A stretch of DNA of 64,000 nucleotides from Streptomyces kaniharaensis (GTDB taxonomy: Bacteria > Actinomycetota > Actinomycetes > Streptomycetales > Streptomycetaceae). The position numbers were made by a program, and so were the translations under genes. The notes under the pieces are model-generated. The model did no database searches, was not told where the DNA came from, and saw only the letters and a program-made list of their open reading frames with translations. Shown one piece after another: positions 20,390 through 28,496 of this stretch (position 1 is the stretch's first letter; the number at the start of each line of letters is the position of its first letter). The stretch spans positions 558,001 to 622,000 of the forward strand of contig NZ_WBOF01000001.1 in the NCBI RefSeq assembly GCF_009569385.1, read 5' to 3'.

Positions 20390-20868
20390 TACGCCACCTC
20401 GCAGAGCGAGTGGAGACTGCGCGCCGTGCCCCACCCATGCGTGGGGCACGGCGCCTCCGACGCCTCCAGGTACTCGAACCACACCACCTTGCCCACCCCC
20501 GCCGGGTGCCACCCCCACGCATGCGCCAGCGCCTCCACCAGCAACAGGCCACGCCCGCTGGTCGATTCATCATCGCGCTCCTGCCGCGGGAGTTCCGGAC
20601 ACCGGTCGGCAACCTCCACCCGCAACCGCCCGGCACGCCGCCGGACCGTCACGGCACAACGCTCCTTCGTGTGCACCAGCGCATTGGCGATCAACTCGCT
20701 CGCGCACGCCTCGACTTCCTGAAGCGCGTCAGCCGAGAGCGGCACGCCCCACTCCCGCACGATCGCCACCACCAACCGCCGCGCCGCTGGCACGGCGTCG
20801 ACCCCCGGCGGTACACCCCACTCCAGCGGAACCGGAAACCGCGCAACACTCAATGGACTGACCACCAT
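20389..20868 (-). CDS. ATP-binding protein of the RsbW/SpoIIAB-like HATPase group
   Basis: 159 residues with a HATPase_c_2 fold: N-box EACASELIANALVHT, G1-type motif VADRCPELP and G2 region GRGLLLVEALAHAWG. Streptomycetes have dozens of such stand-alone anti-sigma-like kinases, many paired with DUF397 and XRE proteins. ATG 20868 is preferred because GGAG lies six bases before it; the ATG at 20874 abuts that GGAG. It follows the HAD gene on the same strand, so it may be the distal gene of the leftward island operon. Confidence 0.8.
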   Translation of the reverse strand: MVVSPLSVARFPVPLEWGVPPGVDAVPAARRLVVAIVREWGVPLSADALQEVEACASELIANALVHTKERCAVTVRRRAGRLRVEVADRCPELPRQERDDESTSGRGLLLVEALAHAWGWHPAGVGKVVWFEYLEASEAPCPTHGWGTARSLHSLCEVA

Positions 20869-20894
20869 CGACATCTCCGGGCGCTAATCTGCCA

Positions 20895-21440
20895 TCAGGC
20901 CGCTTCCTTCGTCGCGTCAAGAGAGATGGCCCATTCCAGAGCCGTCATGATGTGTTCCGGCTGAATGCCGGCGCGCGGGTCGGGCTGAATCAGCAGGGTG
21001 GGGTTGCCGAAGGCACTGCGATCTGCCGCCCACTGGTGATCGAGCGGAGTGAAGTCGTCGTCGATCCACACGGCGGGGGCGCCGGAGAGCCAGTCCGCGA
21101 CGTGGTTGCGCTTCCAGAGGTAGCCGTCGGGGTGGCTGATGGTGATCGGCAGCTTGGGCAGCTCGATGTGATCGAAGTCCGGCACGCCCAGCAGCGGGGC
21201 GATGATGCGACGGGCGTCGAAGCGCCAGCTCGTGCACCACACCGGCCGGACGAGACCGGTGTTGATGGCGTCGGTGATCAGCGCGCCGTGGGTCGGGTTG
21301 AGCCAGACCCAAAATGGCTGGGCGACACCGTCGGTGCGGACTCGGTGGCGCGTGTGGGTGGTCGCAGTGCTCCCATCGACGGCGGGGAAAGGGACGAGGA
21401 CGCCGTCGATGTCCAGCAGCAGGAACGGGGACTTGTGCAT
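20895..21440 (-). CDS. HAD-superfamily protein (HAD_SAK-like)
   Basis: 181 residues. The HAD motif I DxDG is clear (LLLDIDGVLVPF, residues 8-19), followed by the WLNPTHG and VWCTSWR (motif II) segments and a terminal acidic motif WIDDDF (motif IV). This set resembles the HAD domain family first noted in 'Swiss army knife' RNA-repair proteins and abundant as a stand-alone protein in streptomycetes. A phosphatase or phosphotransferase role is inferred from intact aspartates; the substrate is unknown. ATG 21440 follows GAGGGACC. It is the fourth gene of a leftward set after the unknown, phosphotransferase-like and methyltransferase genes. Confidence 0.82.
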   Translation of the reverse strand: MHKSPFLLLDIDGVLVPFPAVDGSTATTHTRHRVRTDGVAQPFWVWLNPTHGALITDAINTGLVRPVWCTSWRFDARRIIAPLLGVPDFDHIELPKLPITISHPDGYLWKRNHVADWLSGAPAVWIDDDFTPLDHQWAADRSAFGNPTLLIQPDPRAGIQPEHIMTALEWAISLDATKEAA

Positions 21441-21466
21441 TTGGTCCCTCCTAGATTGGTCGGATG

Positions 21467-22141
21467 TCAGGGCATCCGCGTGGTGATCAGGAGCGTGGTC
21501 GGCCACCGTGCGTCGACCGGGGCGAAGAGGTCCTGAACTCCGGTGACGAGCAGGCCGGCACGATTGATGGCCTGCACCCAGGAGGCCGAGCCGATGTCCC
21601 AACGCTCCACCACAGTTGGGGTGCCATCGGGCAGGGTTAGCTGGTCGCGGGTGCGGGGGCTGGCCGGGATGGTGCCGGTCCTCTGCGGGTGCGGGACGGA
21701 GAAGGCCAGCATGCCATTGCGGCTCAGACGGCGAGAGCACGCGACGAGGAGCTTGAACGGCTCGGTCAGGCCGATCGCTCCGAAGATGGACACGATGGCG
21801 TCCAACCTCTCGCGTTCGCCGTTCAGGTAAGCGCTCGCGGTGGAACGGACGAACTCGGCTCCGGTGTGACCATAGTGGGCGGCGGCCCGGCGGATCTGGC
21901 CACGGGAGCTGTCGATCCCGGTGACGCGGGCGCCGAGGCCGGCCAGGTGGGCGGTGTTGCGGCCGGGGCCGCAACCCAGCTCCACGATCCGGCGCCCGCA
22001 CAGGGAGCCGCCCAGAACCTCGGTGCCCGGCCCGATACCGGGCCGCTGGGTCCACTCCATCCGTACGGGTGGCGCCAGCGGCTTCGGCGGGTCCTGGGCG
22101 AGGCGCTGGGCGGCGTGGGCGTCCCAGGCCTCCACCGTCAC
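21467..22141 (-). CDS. Class I SAM-dependent methyltransferase
   Basis: 224 residues. SAM-binding motif I is VELGCGPGRNTAHLAG (near residue 52), followed by the acidic loop GIDSSRGQI and the motif IV region DAIVSIFGAIGLTEP. The fold is that of small-molecule methyltransferases (Methyltransf_11/25). GTG 22141 overlaps the stop of the phosphotransferase-like gene (GTGA), so the two are translationally coupled and probably act together. The N-terminal part is rich in proline. Substrate unknown. Confidence 0.82.
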   Translation of the reverse strand: MTVEAWDAHAAQRLAQDPPKPLAPPVRMEWTQRPGIGPGTEVLGGSLCGRRIVELGCGPGRNTAHLAGLGARVTGIDSSRGQIRRAAAHYGHTGAEFVRSTASAYLNGERERLDAIVSIFGAIGLTEPFKLLVACSRRLSRNGMLAFSVPHPQRTGTIPASPRTRDQLTLPDGTPTVVERWDIGSASWVQAINRAGLLVTGVQDLFAPVDARWPTTLLITTRMP

Positions 22142-23052
22142 GCGTCCAGCAGCCGTGCGGCCGCAACCAGGTGGCGGCGCACGGCCTTGATGTAGAGAGG
22201 ATCGCTCGACGGGTCGTTGATCCACTTGACGGCCTGCTCCATGAACCACTCCACGGCCCAGACACGGTGCCAGCCCAGTGCCCAGCGCTCGGCCGGCAGC
22301 CCGCCGCGTTCGGCTAGCGCATCCTTCGCGCCGCCAGCGGCGACGTACGCCTCGATGAAGGCCCGGAGCCGGATCGGGTCGGGGTCGTCGAGGGTGCCGT
22401 GCCAAGAGGCGAGGTCGAGCAGACCGGGTCCGGTGAACGCGCGGGCGAAGTCCAGCAGGCGCCAGCCCTCTTCTCCGAAGTGGAGGCTGGTGGGGTGGAA
22501 TTCGGAGTGCACCCAGCCGAACGGGGCCAGTTCGGCTCCGCTCGCACGCTTGACCGCCGAGACCGCGAGGGCTTCCAGCATCGCCGCGACATCCGCTGCG
22601 TCCTCCGTCCAGCGGCCGGCCTCGCGCAGGCGCCGGAGGTGCCCGAGCGCGAGTTCCGGGAGGGCGGCGAGCGCGCCCTCGTCCATCACCGGCAGCGACG
22701 CGGCGGCGGGGGCCTCATGAAGGGCGACGGCGGCCACGGCGCCGTCGATGTCCTCCGGTTCGCCGACCGCTTCACCCAGATCTTCGATCACCATGCCGAG
22801 GGTGCCTTCGCGGGCGATCGAGCCGATGATGTGGGGCACCGGGATGCCGGAACGGGCGGCGGCCTTGAGGATCTGGTCCTCGCCGTCGAACGGCTCCACG
22901 GCGTACTTGTAGATCGCGGTGCGGCCGCTGTCGAAACGCAGGCGTTCGACACCGGACATGCCCCACACCCTGACCTTCTCGCGGGCGGGCTGGGAGTGGC
23001 CGATGCTGGAGCAGATGTCGGCGAGGATGGCGGTGACGAGCGTGGTGTCCAC
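22138..23052 (-). CDS. Aminoglycoside-phosphotransferase-like (APH fold) protein
   Basis: 304 residues with the APH/choline-kinase fold. The catalytic loop, usually HxDxxxxN, reads HSEFHPTS (near residue 182), with Asp to Glu and Asn to Ser changes, while the Mg-binding aspartate is kept in LLDFARAF. The N-lobe has the lysine in AIYKYAVEPF. It may have altered chemistry or be a binding protein; antibiotic resistance should not be assumed. It overlaps the methyltransferase gene downstream and follows the unknown gene by 96 bp. Confidence 0.8.
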   Translation of the reverse strand: MDTTLVTAILADICSSIGHSQPAREKVRVWGMSGVERLRFDSGRTAIYKYAVEPFDGEDQILKAAARSGIPVPHIIGSIAREGTLGMVIEDLGEAVGEPEDIDGAVAAVALHEAPAAASLPVMDEGALAALPELALGHLRRLREAGRWTEDAADVAAMLEALAVSAVKRASGAELAPFGWVHSEFHPTSLHFGEEGWRLLDFARAFTGPGLLDLASWHGTLDDPDPIRLRAFIEAYVAAGGAKDALAERGGLPAERWALGWHRVWAVEWFMEQAVKWINDPSSDPLYIKAVRRHLVAAARLLDA

Positions 23053-23148
23053 GGGAATTGTTTCCGTTCGGTCAGGCTGACGGGTTGAGGACGATGGGTT
23101 CCGGGGCGGCAGCGCGCTTGCCGCCCCGGACCGGTGTCAACGCGAGGG

Positions 23149-23907
23149 TCAGGCCGCCGTCACGCGGTAGGAGTCGACCTGCTCGATCCACTCCTGCTTC
23201 ATGCCGGCCAGCTCCTCACGGAAGCGGGCCATGAAGGCGCCGTAGGGGGCAACGACGCCGCCGGACTGGTCGGGAACGGACTGGCAGCCGTGCACCAGTC
23301 GGCCCCCGAGCGCGGTGTGGGCCTTGATCCCCTCGATCCGGCGGTGCTCGTTGAACCAGCCGCCGTGGTAGACCTCGTCCAGCATCTGGCCGTCTTCCTC
23401 GGAGAGGTCGAAGACGACCCCGGTGGCGGAGGGGAAGAACCAGCACGGGCCGACGTTGCTGATGTGTCCGTCCAGCTCAACCTTGTTGAGCGCCATGAAC
23501 GTGGCGGCCTCGCGGAGCATCCGCAGGTGCTCGGCCGTGACGCGCGGCAGGCCGAGGGAGGCCAGGTGCTCGTCACGGAACAGGTACGAGTACACCTGGT
23601 GGGCGATGGCCAGCACCTCGCCCGCGTCGCGGGTCGAGCGGGCGTAGGCCTTGATGAACTCCAGCGCCATCTGCTCGACGGCGGCCTCCTCGGTCTCGTC
23701 CACGTCCAGCAGGCCGTCCTGCACGGTCTGCCACTCGATGACGAGCCAGGAGTCGGTCTCGAACCGGAAGAAGTACTTCTCCGGGTCGAGGGTGATCTTC
23801 TTGCCGTCCACGGTGATGCCGGGCAGGCGGTTCCAGCGCGGGTCGAACGCCTCGGGCAGCTCGACCGTGATCGTCGTGGTGTCGACGGTGGTCACCTGTG
23901 TCTCCAT
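23149..23907 (-). CDS. Conserved-looking protein of unknown function, first gene of the leftward island operon
   Basis: About 252 residues, soluble, acidic, no signal peptide or membrane segment, and I do not recognise the family. The N-terminal half has a beta-rich stretch (TVELPEAFDPRWN, FFRFETDSWLVIEW) and a helical stretch with paired histidines (IAHQVYSYLF, AEHLRML). The C-terminal half contains FDLSEEDGQMLDEVYHGGWFNEHR. ATG 23907 is used; GTG 23922 is an alternative and neither has a strong ribosome site. It diverges from the HTH-Nudix gene across about 235 bp, where the shared control region should lie. Confidence 0.72.
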   Translation of the reverse strand: METQVTTVDTTTITVELPEAFDPRWNRLPGITVDGKKITLDPEKYFFRFETDSWLVIEWQTVQDGLLDVDETEEAAVEQMALEFIKAYARSTRDAGEVLAIAHQVYSYLFRDEHLASLGLPRVTAEHLRMLREAATFMALNKVELDGHISNVGPCWFFPSATGVVFDLSEEDGQMLDEVYHGGWFNEHRRIEGIKAHTALGGRLVHGCQSVPDQSGGVVAPYGAFMARFREELAGMKQEWIEQVDSYRVTAA

Positions 23908-23924
23908 TCCGGGTCGCGGCACCT

Positions 23925-23938
23925 GATCGGCGCCAATC
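23925..23938. promoter_or_regulatory. Near-palindrome just upstream of the leftward island operon
   Basis: GATCGGCGCCAATC is a near-perfect inverted repeat centred on GGCGCC, 18 bp upstream of the ATG of the unknown gene. It could be the operator for the divergent HTH-Nudix protein; there is no direct evidence. Confidence 0.25.
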
Positions 23939-24068
23939 GGCTTTGACTGGCCGCCTGAAACACGGAAGAGCCGGCTGTCTCGGGCGACTGGTGACTACGG
24001 TGGCGGCTAGGTTCAGCTGCTTCCATGCCGAGCTACGGTCGCCCGTATACGCGAGATACATAGATCGC

Positions 24069-24097
24069 CGGACACTTACCGTGGCGGTTCCTATACT
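24069..24097 (+). promoter_or_regulatory. Sigma-70-like promoter for the HTH-Nudix gene
   Basis: CGGACA (24069-24074) and a perfect TATACT (24092-24097) are separated by 17 bp. The predicted start near 24104 gives a 5' leader of about 38 nt before GTG 24142. The surrounding 23.9-24.1 kb is noticeably richer in A/T than its neighbours, as for a control region. Confidence 0.5.
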
Positions 24098-24141
24098 CTT
24101 GGTCAGGTTGCGTTTCTGGGCGAGCGGATCGGGCGGCAACT

Positions 24142-25764
24142 GTGTCGGTCAGGCATGGACCAGCGCTCACATGTCGTCGGTGCGGGGCACGGCTGGCTAC
24201 AGATCATCAAGCTGCACTGTGCTCACCGTGCCAGGCTGTAGGTCGCTCCCAAATCGGCACTCGGCCGCCGGCCGTGCCTCCCGAGTTCTGGATGGTCGAG
24301 GAGCTGCTGGCGGCTTTCGAAGCCCGCCACATCGGTCGGCTGATGCGCGCCTATCGACTCCATCGGTACCACCGGGCGGAGTACGGGCCGCGGGGCGTTC
24401 CTCAGAGCGTCGTCGCTCAGTGGTTGGGCCTGACTCAGGCCCAGGTCAGCCGAATTGAGACCGGGCCACCCGTCACCGACCTCATCTCCTTGACCCACTA
24501 CGCCCGCGTGCTGGGCGTGCCGGAGGAGCGGCTGTGGTTCAGCCTTCCGGGGAAGGTGCCGACGCCACGGGCCGAACCTCTCTTCCTAGCCGAACTCGAC
24601 TCCCCTGCAAGCGAAGTAATCGCTAGTCAAGAGGCCTGGCGAGCCACGCGCCGCTACCTCAACACCCATCGGGCGCAGCTCGCCCAAGCGGCAAGCGCGC
24701 TGTATCCGGCCGAGTTTCACGTGTCAGGTACCGCGCTGCTGATGGCACCAGCCTGGACACCGCCGGCTCCTGTACCGCTTGAGCGTGTACGCCTTAAGTG
24801 GATCGACGCGGCGCCGAAGGTGCCACTGGTCGACGGGAGAGAAGTCGAGGCTCGCCAGACCGTGCCGTTGTACAGCCCCAGCCGCTCGTTCGAGCGCTAC
24901 ACACAGGCGGTGCGATACATCGACTCGCCTTTCCTTTTCGAGAATCGCCCGAGCTATCGGCTGACGGCGGTCGAATGGGATCAGGCCGGTGGTGGCGAGC
25001 TCTCCTTCAACTTGGCCACCTACTTCGACAAACTCGACGTCTGCGAGGCCGTCGGACACGAGTTCGCCTCCGCCATGACCGAGGGCTTCGCCAACTGGGC
25101 TCGGTTGCCTCTACGGCGGCTGCTGAACGATCCATTCGATGTGGAACTGCGGACCGTGGCGCCTGCCATCACCACACTGCTGTTGCGGGTGCGGGCCTCC
25201 GGTGAGGCCACGTTCCTGCTGCACTGGCGTGATCCAAGCAAGGTAGCCACTGCAGGCGGCCTCTACGACACCATTCCGGCTGGAGAGTTCCAGCCCAGCA
25301 CGATCACGGGCGACCCGTCCGGAAGCGACTTCGACCTGTGGCGCAACATCGCCAGGGAGCTCAACGAGGAACTACTTGGAGCGCCCGAGTACGACGGATC
25401 CAGCAGCCGACCACTGGATTACGATCGATGGCCGCTATACCGTTCGCTTGAGCGAGCCCGCCAAGCCGGGCGTCTACGGGCATACTGCTTTGGTGTGGGC
25501 TGCGATGCGCTCACGTTGGCAGCAACCATCCCCACGGCACTGGTTATCGACGACGAGGTCTTTGAGGAGCTGTTCGGCGAGGTGGTGAAGACCAACGCCG
25601 AAGGGGTCACAGTCACCGAGTGGAACGGTCAGGACACCTCGAGTGGTATCCCGTTCACCGAACAGAACGTCTCACAGTTCATCAGAAACGAACCCATGGC
25701 ACCGCCAGGCGCAGCATGCTTGGCGCTGACCTGGAAGTACCGCGACCTGCTGCTCGGCTCATAG
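24142..25764 (+). CDS. Zinc-ribbon/XRE-type HTH regulator fused to a Nudix-like domain
   Basis: 540 residues. An N-terminal CRRC...CSPC ribbon (residues 11-30) is followed by an XRE-like helix-turn-helix (about 85-125, GVPQSVVAQWLGLTQAQVSR) and a long C-terminal region that ends in a Nudix-like domain (LHWRDPSKVA, IPAGEFQPS, and the helix RELNEELLG near 405). The G-x5-E part of the Nudix box is not preserved, so the domain may bind rather than hydrolyse a nucleotide-like ligand. The architecture suggests a ligand-sensing regulator, presumably of the divergent four-gene set. The C-terminal 400 residues are paralogous to the next gene. Confidence 0.75.
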   Translation: MSVRHGPALTCRRCGARLATDHQAALCSPCQAVGRSQIGTRPPAVPPEFWMVEELLAAFEARHIGRLMRAYRLHRYHRAEYGPRGVPQSVVAQWLGLTQAQVSRIETGPPVTDLISLTHYARVLGVPEERLWFSLPGKVPTPRAEPLFLAELDSPASEVIASQEAWRATRRYLNTHRAQLAQAASALYPAEFHVSGTALLMAPAWTPPAPVPLERVRLKWIDAAPKVPLVDGREVEARQTVPLYSPSRSFERYTQAVRYIDSPFLFENRPSYRLTAVEWDQAGGGELSFNLATYFDKLDVCEAVGHEFASAMTEGFANWARLPLRRLLNDPFDVELRTVAPAITTLLLRVRASGEATFLLHWRDPSKVATAGGLYDTIPAGEFQPSTITGDPSGSDFDLWRNIARELNEELLGAPEYDGSSSRPLDYDRWPLYRSLERARQAGRLRAYCFGVGCDALTLAATIPTALVIDDEVFEELFGEVVKTNAEGVTVTEWNGQDTSSGIPFTEQNVSQFIRNEPMAPPGAACLALTWKYRDLLLGS

Positions 25765-25806
25765 CTGACTGCAAGGCGTCGCGGCCACATGCGAAGAAGG
25801 AGCGTC

Positions 25807-27000
25807 GTGTCCAGCGGGCCCGTGGCAGACGACCAGCCGAATCCGTCCGACAACAGGGAGCAGTGGCAACGGGTACGAAGCCATCTGAACCATCAACGCT
25901 TCGCCTTGACTGGTCGGCTCCTGACCGAGAGCACTCCCGAACACCTGATCTCTGGAACACCTGTACTGGCCCGCCGGCACTGGATTCCGGAACAGCCAGT
26001 ACCGCTGGAGTGTGTACGGCTGTACTGGCAGCCGGACACGCCCGCAGCCGACCTGGACGGCGGTGAGCCAGAGCTCGATCACATTCGCCCACGCCGGGAT
26101 GACGGGACCACCCATCGCCGCTATGCGGATGCTGTTCGGGATCTCGCCAAGCCCAAGCTCTTTGAGAACCGAAGCTGTTACCGCCTGCTTGCTGTTGAGC
26201 CTTCTGCCGACGGTCCAGCGTTGACCTTCGGCCGTGGTCAGTACTTCGACGTCATCAACATCTGTGAGGCCGTCGCACATGAATACGCGGCGGCAGTCCT
26301 GGAGGGCGCGAACGGGCCAGTTCGCCCTGCTTCCACGCCCTTCCGGGCCGCCATCGGTGATCCGACCGACCTTGTGCGCCGACCCGTCATGGCGGCCATC
26401 AGCACGCTTACCATTCGGCACGATCGCCAGACCGGCGACGCGGAGTTCGTGCTGCACTGGCGTGATCCCGAGAAGGTGGCCAGTGGCGGGGGCCTGTACC
26501 AGGTGATGCCGGTCGGGATGTTCCAGCCATCGGACGACGCGCCGTGGAACGAGGACAACGACTTCGACCTGTGGCGCTCCATTCTGCGGGAGCTGAGTGA
26601 GGAACTGCTCGGTGGCAGCGAGGATTACGGCAGCGACCGGGCGCCCATCGACTATGCCGCCTGGCCACTCAACAAGACGCTCACCGCAGCGCGTGAGGAC
26701 GGCAGCCTGCGAGTCTTCTGGCTGGGCCTCGGGATGGACCCACTGACGTTCGTCACCGACCTGCTCACCGTGGCCGTGTTCGACGCCGACCTTTTCGACG
26801 AGACGTTCCAGCGCATCGTCTCGACCAACGACGAAGGCCGTCTGGTCGGTTTGGAGGATGCGACAGGGCGCTCGGTAGGCATCCCTTTCACTGCCGATCA
26901 GGTGGATCGCCTCACCGGCACGGAGCCGATGCAGCCCGCCGGCGCGGCGCTCCTGCGGCTCGCCTGGCAGCACCGGAAGGCCCTGTTGCAGTTCCCCTGA
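25807..27000 (+). CDS. Stand-alone paralogue of the Nudix-like domain protein
   Basis: About 397 residues that align along their length with the C-terminal part of the preceding protein: VPLECVRLYW versus VPLERVRLKW, LFENRSCYRLLAVE versus LFENRPSYRLTAVE, LHWRDPEKVASGGGLY versus LHWRDPSKVATAGGLY, and RELSEELLG versus RELNEELLG. It has no HTH. The start is uncertain: GTG 25807 lies four bases after AAGGAG, ATG 25789 is further upstream. It follows its paralogue by about 40 bp and is probably cotranscribed. Whether it is an enzyme, an antagonist of the regulator or a decoy cannot be told. Confidence 0.7.
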   Translation: MSSGPVADDQPNPSDNREQWQRVRSHLNHQRFALTGRLLTESTPEHLISGTPVLARRHWIPEQPVPLECVRLYWQPDTPAADLDGGEPELDHIRPRRDDGTTHRRYADAVRDLAKPKLFENRSCYRLLAVEPSADGPALTFGRGQYFDVINICEAVAHEYAAAVLEGANGPVRPASTPFRAAIGDPTDLVRRPVMAAISTLTIRHDRQTGDAEFVLHWRDPEKVASGGGLYQVMPVGMFQPSDDAPWNEDNDFDLWRSILRELSEELLGGSEDYGSDRAPIDYAAWPLNKTLTAAREDGSLRVFWLGLGMDPLTFVTDLLTVAVFDADLFDETFQRIVSTNDEGRLVGLEDATGRSVGIPFTADQVDRLTGTEPMQPAGAALLRLAWQHRKALLQFP

Positions 27001-27021
27001 CGCAGGGCGGTACCCGGGCTA

Positions 27022-27047
27022 CCCAACCGGCCCAGGAGCTGGTTGGG
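27022..27047 (+). terminator. Hairpin downstream of the Nudix-like gene
   Basis: CCCAACC (27022-27028) pairs with GGTTGGG (27041-27047), 22 bp after the stop codon. It probably acts together with the stronger hairpin that follows. Confidence 0.5.
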
Positions 27048-27066
27048 GGTGGAGGCAACGCAGGTC

Positions 27067-27102
27067 AGGCCGCCCGGGCCGCACTGGCGGCCCGGGCGGC
27101 CT
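27067..27102 (+). terminator. Perfect 16-bp hairpin terminator
   Basis: AGGCCGCCCGGGCCGC (27067-27082) is exactly complementary to 27087-27102 with a 4-nt ACTG loop. It lies 67 bp beyond the last gene of the rightward island and is the strongest terminator candidate in this area. Confidence 0.78.
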
Positions 27103-27246
27103 CGCGTTCTCACGGCCCTCGCAGCACACCAGCCCAACTCATGCGATGGACTTCGAGATCTACAGGACCGCAGGAAGATCCATGCCCGCATCGAACCAGG
27201 ACATTCAGCATTCCCTCACTTGGGCCTGCTAGTCGGCCAAGTGGGC

Positions 27247-27308
27247 GGGGGGCGGGGGGCGGGGGGCGGGGGGCGGGGGGCGGGGGCGGGGGGCGGGGGG
27301 CGGGGGGC
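27247..27308 (+). repeat. G-rich heptamer array (GGGGGGC)n
   Basis: Nine tandem units: five GGGGGGC, one GGGGGC, then three GGGGGGC, directly beyond the stop codon of the leftward polysaccharide deacetylase gene. The remainder of the 312-bp gap from 27001 holds the two hairpins at 27022 and 27067 and no gene. The plus strand carries far more than four G-runs and should form G-quadruplexes. Confidence 0.9.
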
Positions 27309-27312
27309 GGTG

Positions 27313-28140
27313 TCACGGGGTGCTCTGGACCGGGAAGCCGGTGGGGCGGCCCTGGTCCTTCAGCCAGGTGAGCACCTGGTCGAGGGCTTCGACAGTCTGC
27401 TGGCGGTCGCCGCCGCCGTCGTGGAACAGGATGGTCGGGCCGAGGCTGATCTCCTTCTTGACCGTGGCGACGATGGTGGCGGTGCCGGGCTTGTTGAAGT
27501 CCTTCGAGTCGTCGTTCCAGCCGAGTGGGCGCATGCCGTTCAGGGCGGCGATGCGCCGGCTGTCGGGGGTGAACGAGCCGCCGGGAGCCCGGTAGTACAG
27601 CACCTTGGCGCCGCCAGCAGCCTCCTCGATCATCTTCTTCGCGTCCAGGATCTGCTTCTCCTGGTAGGCGACGGGCTTCTTGTCCATGGTGGTGTCGTGG
27701 TCCACGGTGTGATCGCAGAGCCGGTGGCCTTCCGCGACGACCCGCTTGACCATGTCGGGGTGGGCCTTGGCCTGCGGTCCGATCATGCAGAACGTCGCCT
27801 TCACGCCGTGCCGCTTGAGCACGTCGAGGACCTTCGGAGTCCAGATCGGGTCGGGGCCGTCGTCGATGGTGATGTTGACGGCCTTGCCTCCGGCCTCGGA
27901 GGCGTGGGCTATGCCGTCGGGTATTCCGCCTTGCTGGGTACCGCCGTCGTCGCCCTTGGAGCCGTCCCCGCCGCTGCCGTCGGGGGCCGTGTCCTGCGCG
28001 TGTGTGACGTTCGGCTGGGGAGCGTCGTCCGACCCGTTGAGGGACGCAACCCCCCAGACGCCCGCCGTCAGCACAACGGCCGCTGTGGCGAGGGCCACCC
28101 GGCTGCGGCCCAGATCCTTCATGCGTGCTTTGAGGTCCAT
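27313..28140 (-). CDS. Membrane-anchored polysaccharide deacetylase (NodB domain, CE4)
   Basis: 275 residues: a short basic N-terminus, one transmembrane anchor (about 13-33), a Gly/Asp-rich linker and a NodB domain. Motif 1 is TIDDGPDP, motif 2 HTVDHD (zinc histidines), motif 3 RAPGGSF, and the C-terminal catalytic histidine lies in LFHDGGGD. All catalytic residues are intact, so metal-dependent de-N-acetylation of peptidoglycan or another cell-surface glycan outside the membrane is expected. ATG 28140 follows GGGGGAG; the frame continues upstream without a better start. Confidence 0.9.
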   Translation of the reverse strand: MDLKARMKDLGRSRVALATAAVVLTAGVWGVASLNGSDDAPQPNVTHAQDTAPDGSGGDGSKGDDGGTQQGGIPDGIAHASEAGGKAVNITIDDGPDPIWTPKVLDVLKRHGVKATFCMIGPQAKAHPDMVKRVVAEGHRLCDHTVDHDTTMDKKPVAYQEKQILDAKKMIEEAAGGAKVLYYRAPGGSFTPDSRRIAALNGMRPLGWNDDSKDFNKPGTATIVATVKKEISLGPTILFHDGGGDRQQTVEALDQVLTWLKDQGRPTGFPVQSTP

Positions 28141-28298
28141 CGACCGACCACTCCCCCACCTGTCTGCGAGCTTTCCGAGGTTCATGACGAGAACCGAATC
28201 GAACAGGTTCCCCGATTCGCTCGTCATTGCAGGTGAAGGCCTTGATCGCGGCCCCGGCCCGCCCGACCGGGCCGGGGCCTGCATGGGGCCTGAGGGGC

Positions 28299-28448
28299 TC
28301 AGGCGCTCTTGGCAGCCTCGAAGCGGGCCTGGAAGTCCTGCCAGTTGACGACGTCCCAGAGCTTCTCGACGTAGTCCGGCCGGACGTTGCCGTACTGCAG
28401 GTAGTAGGCGTGCTCCCAGGCGTCGAAGGCGAGCAGCGGCGTGGTGTT
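28299..28448 (-). pseudogene. 3' remnant of an Fe/Mn superoxide dismutase gene
   Basis: Read on the minus strand, the segment encodes the last 49 or so residues of a SodA/SodF protein: [20 protein letters not shown], then [19 protein letters not shown] and a short tail ending in TGA at 28299-28301. The metal-ligand motif DAWEHAYY (Asp and His) is intact. Upstream of codon Asn (28448) similarity ends abruptly and no start codon or N-terminal domain is present. The gene has lost about three quarters of its length, presumably through a deletion or rearrangement joining it to the DUF5990 side. Confidence 0.8.
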
Positions 28449-28496
28449 CCGACCAACGTTACTGCTTCTTGTTCACATCACGTCAGATACGCATGC

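Noticed and set aside
22138..23052. Aminoglycoside resistance gene
   Set aside because: Only the fold is shared with APH enzymes; the catalytic loop is altered and the neighbours are not resistance genes.
27247..27308. Possible CRISPR-like array
   Set aside because: The units are directly adjacent heptamers without spacers and there are no cas genes in the window.
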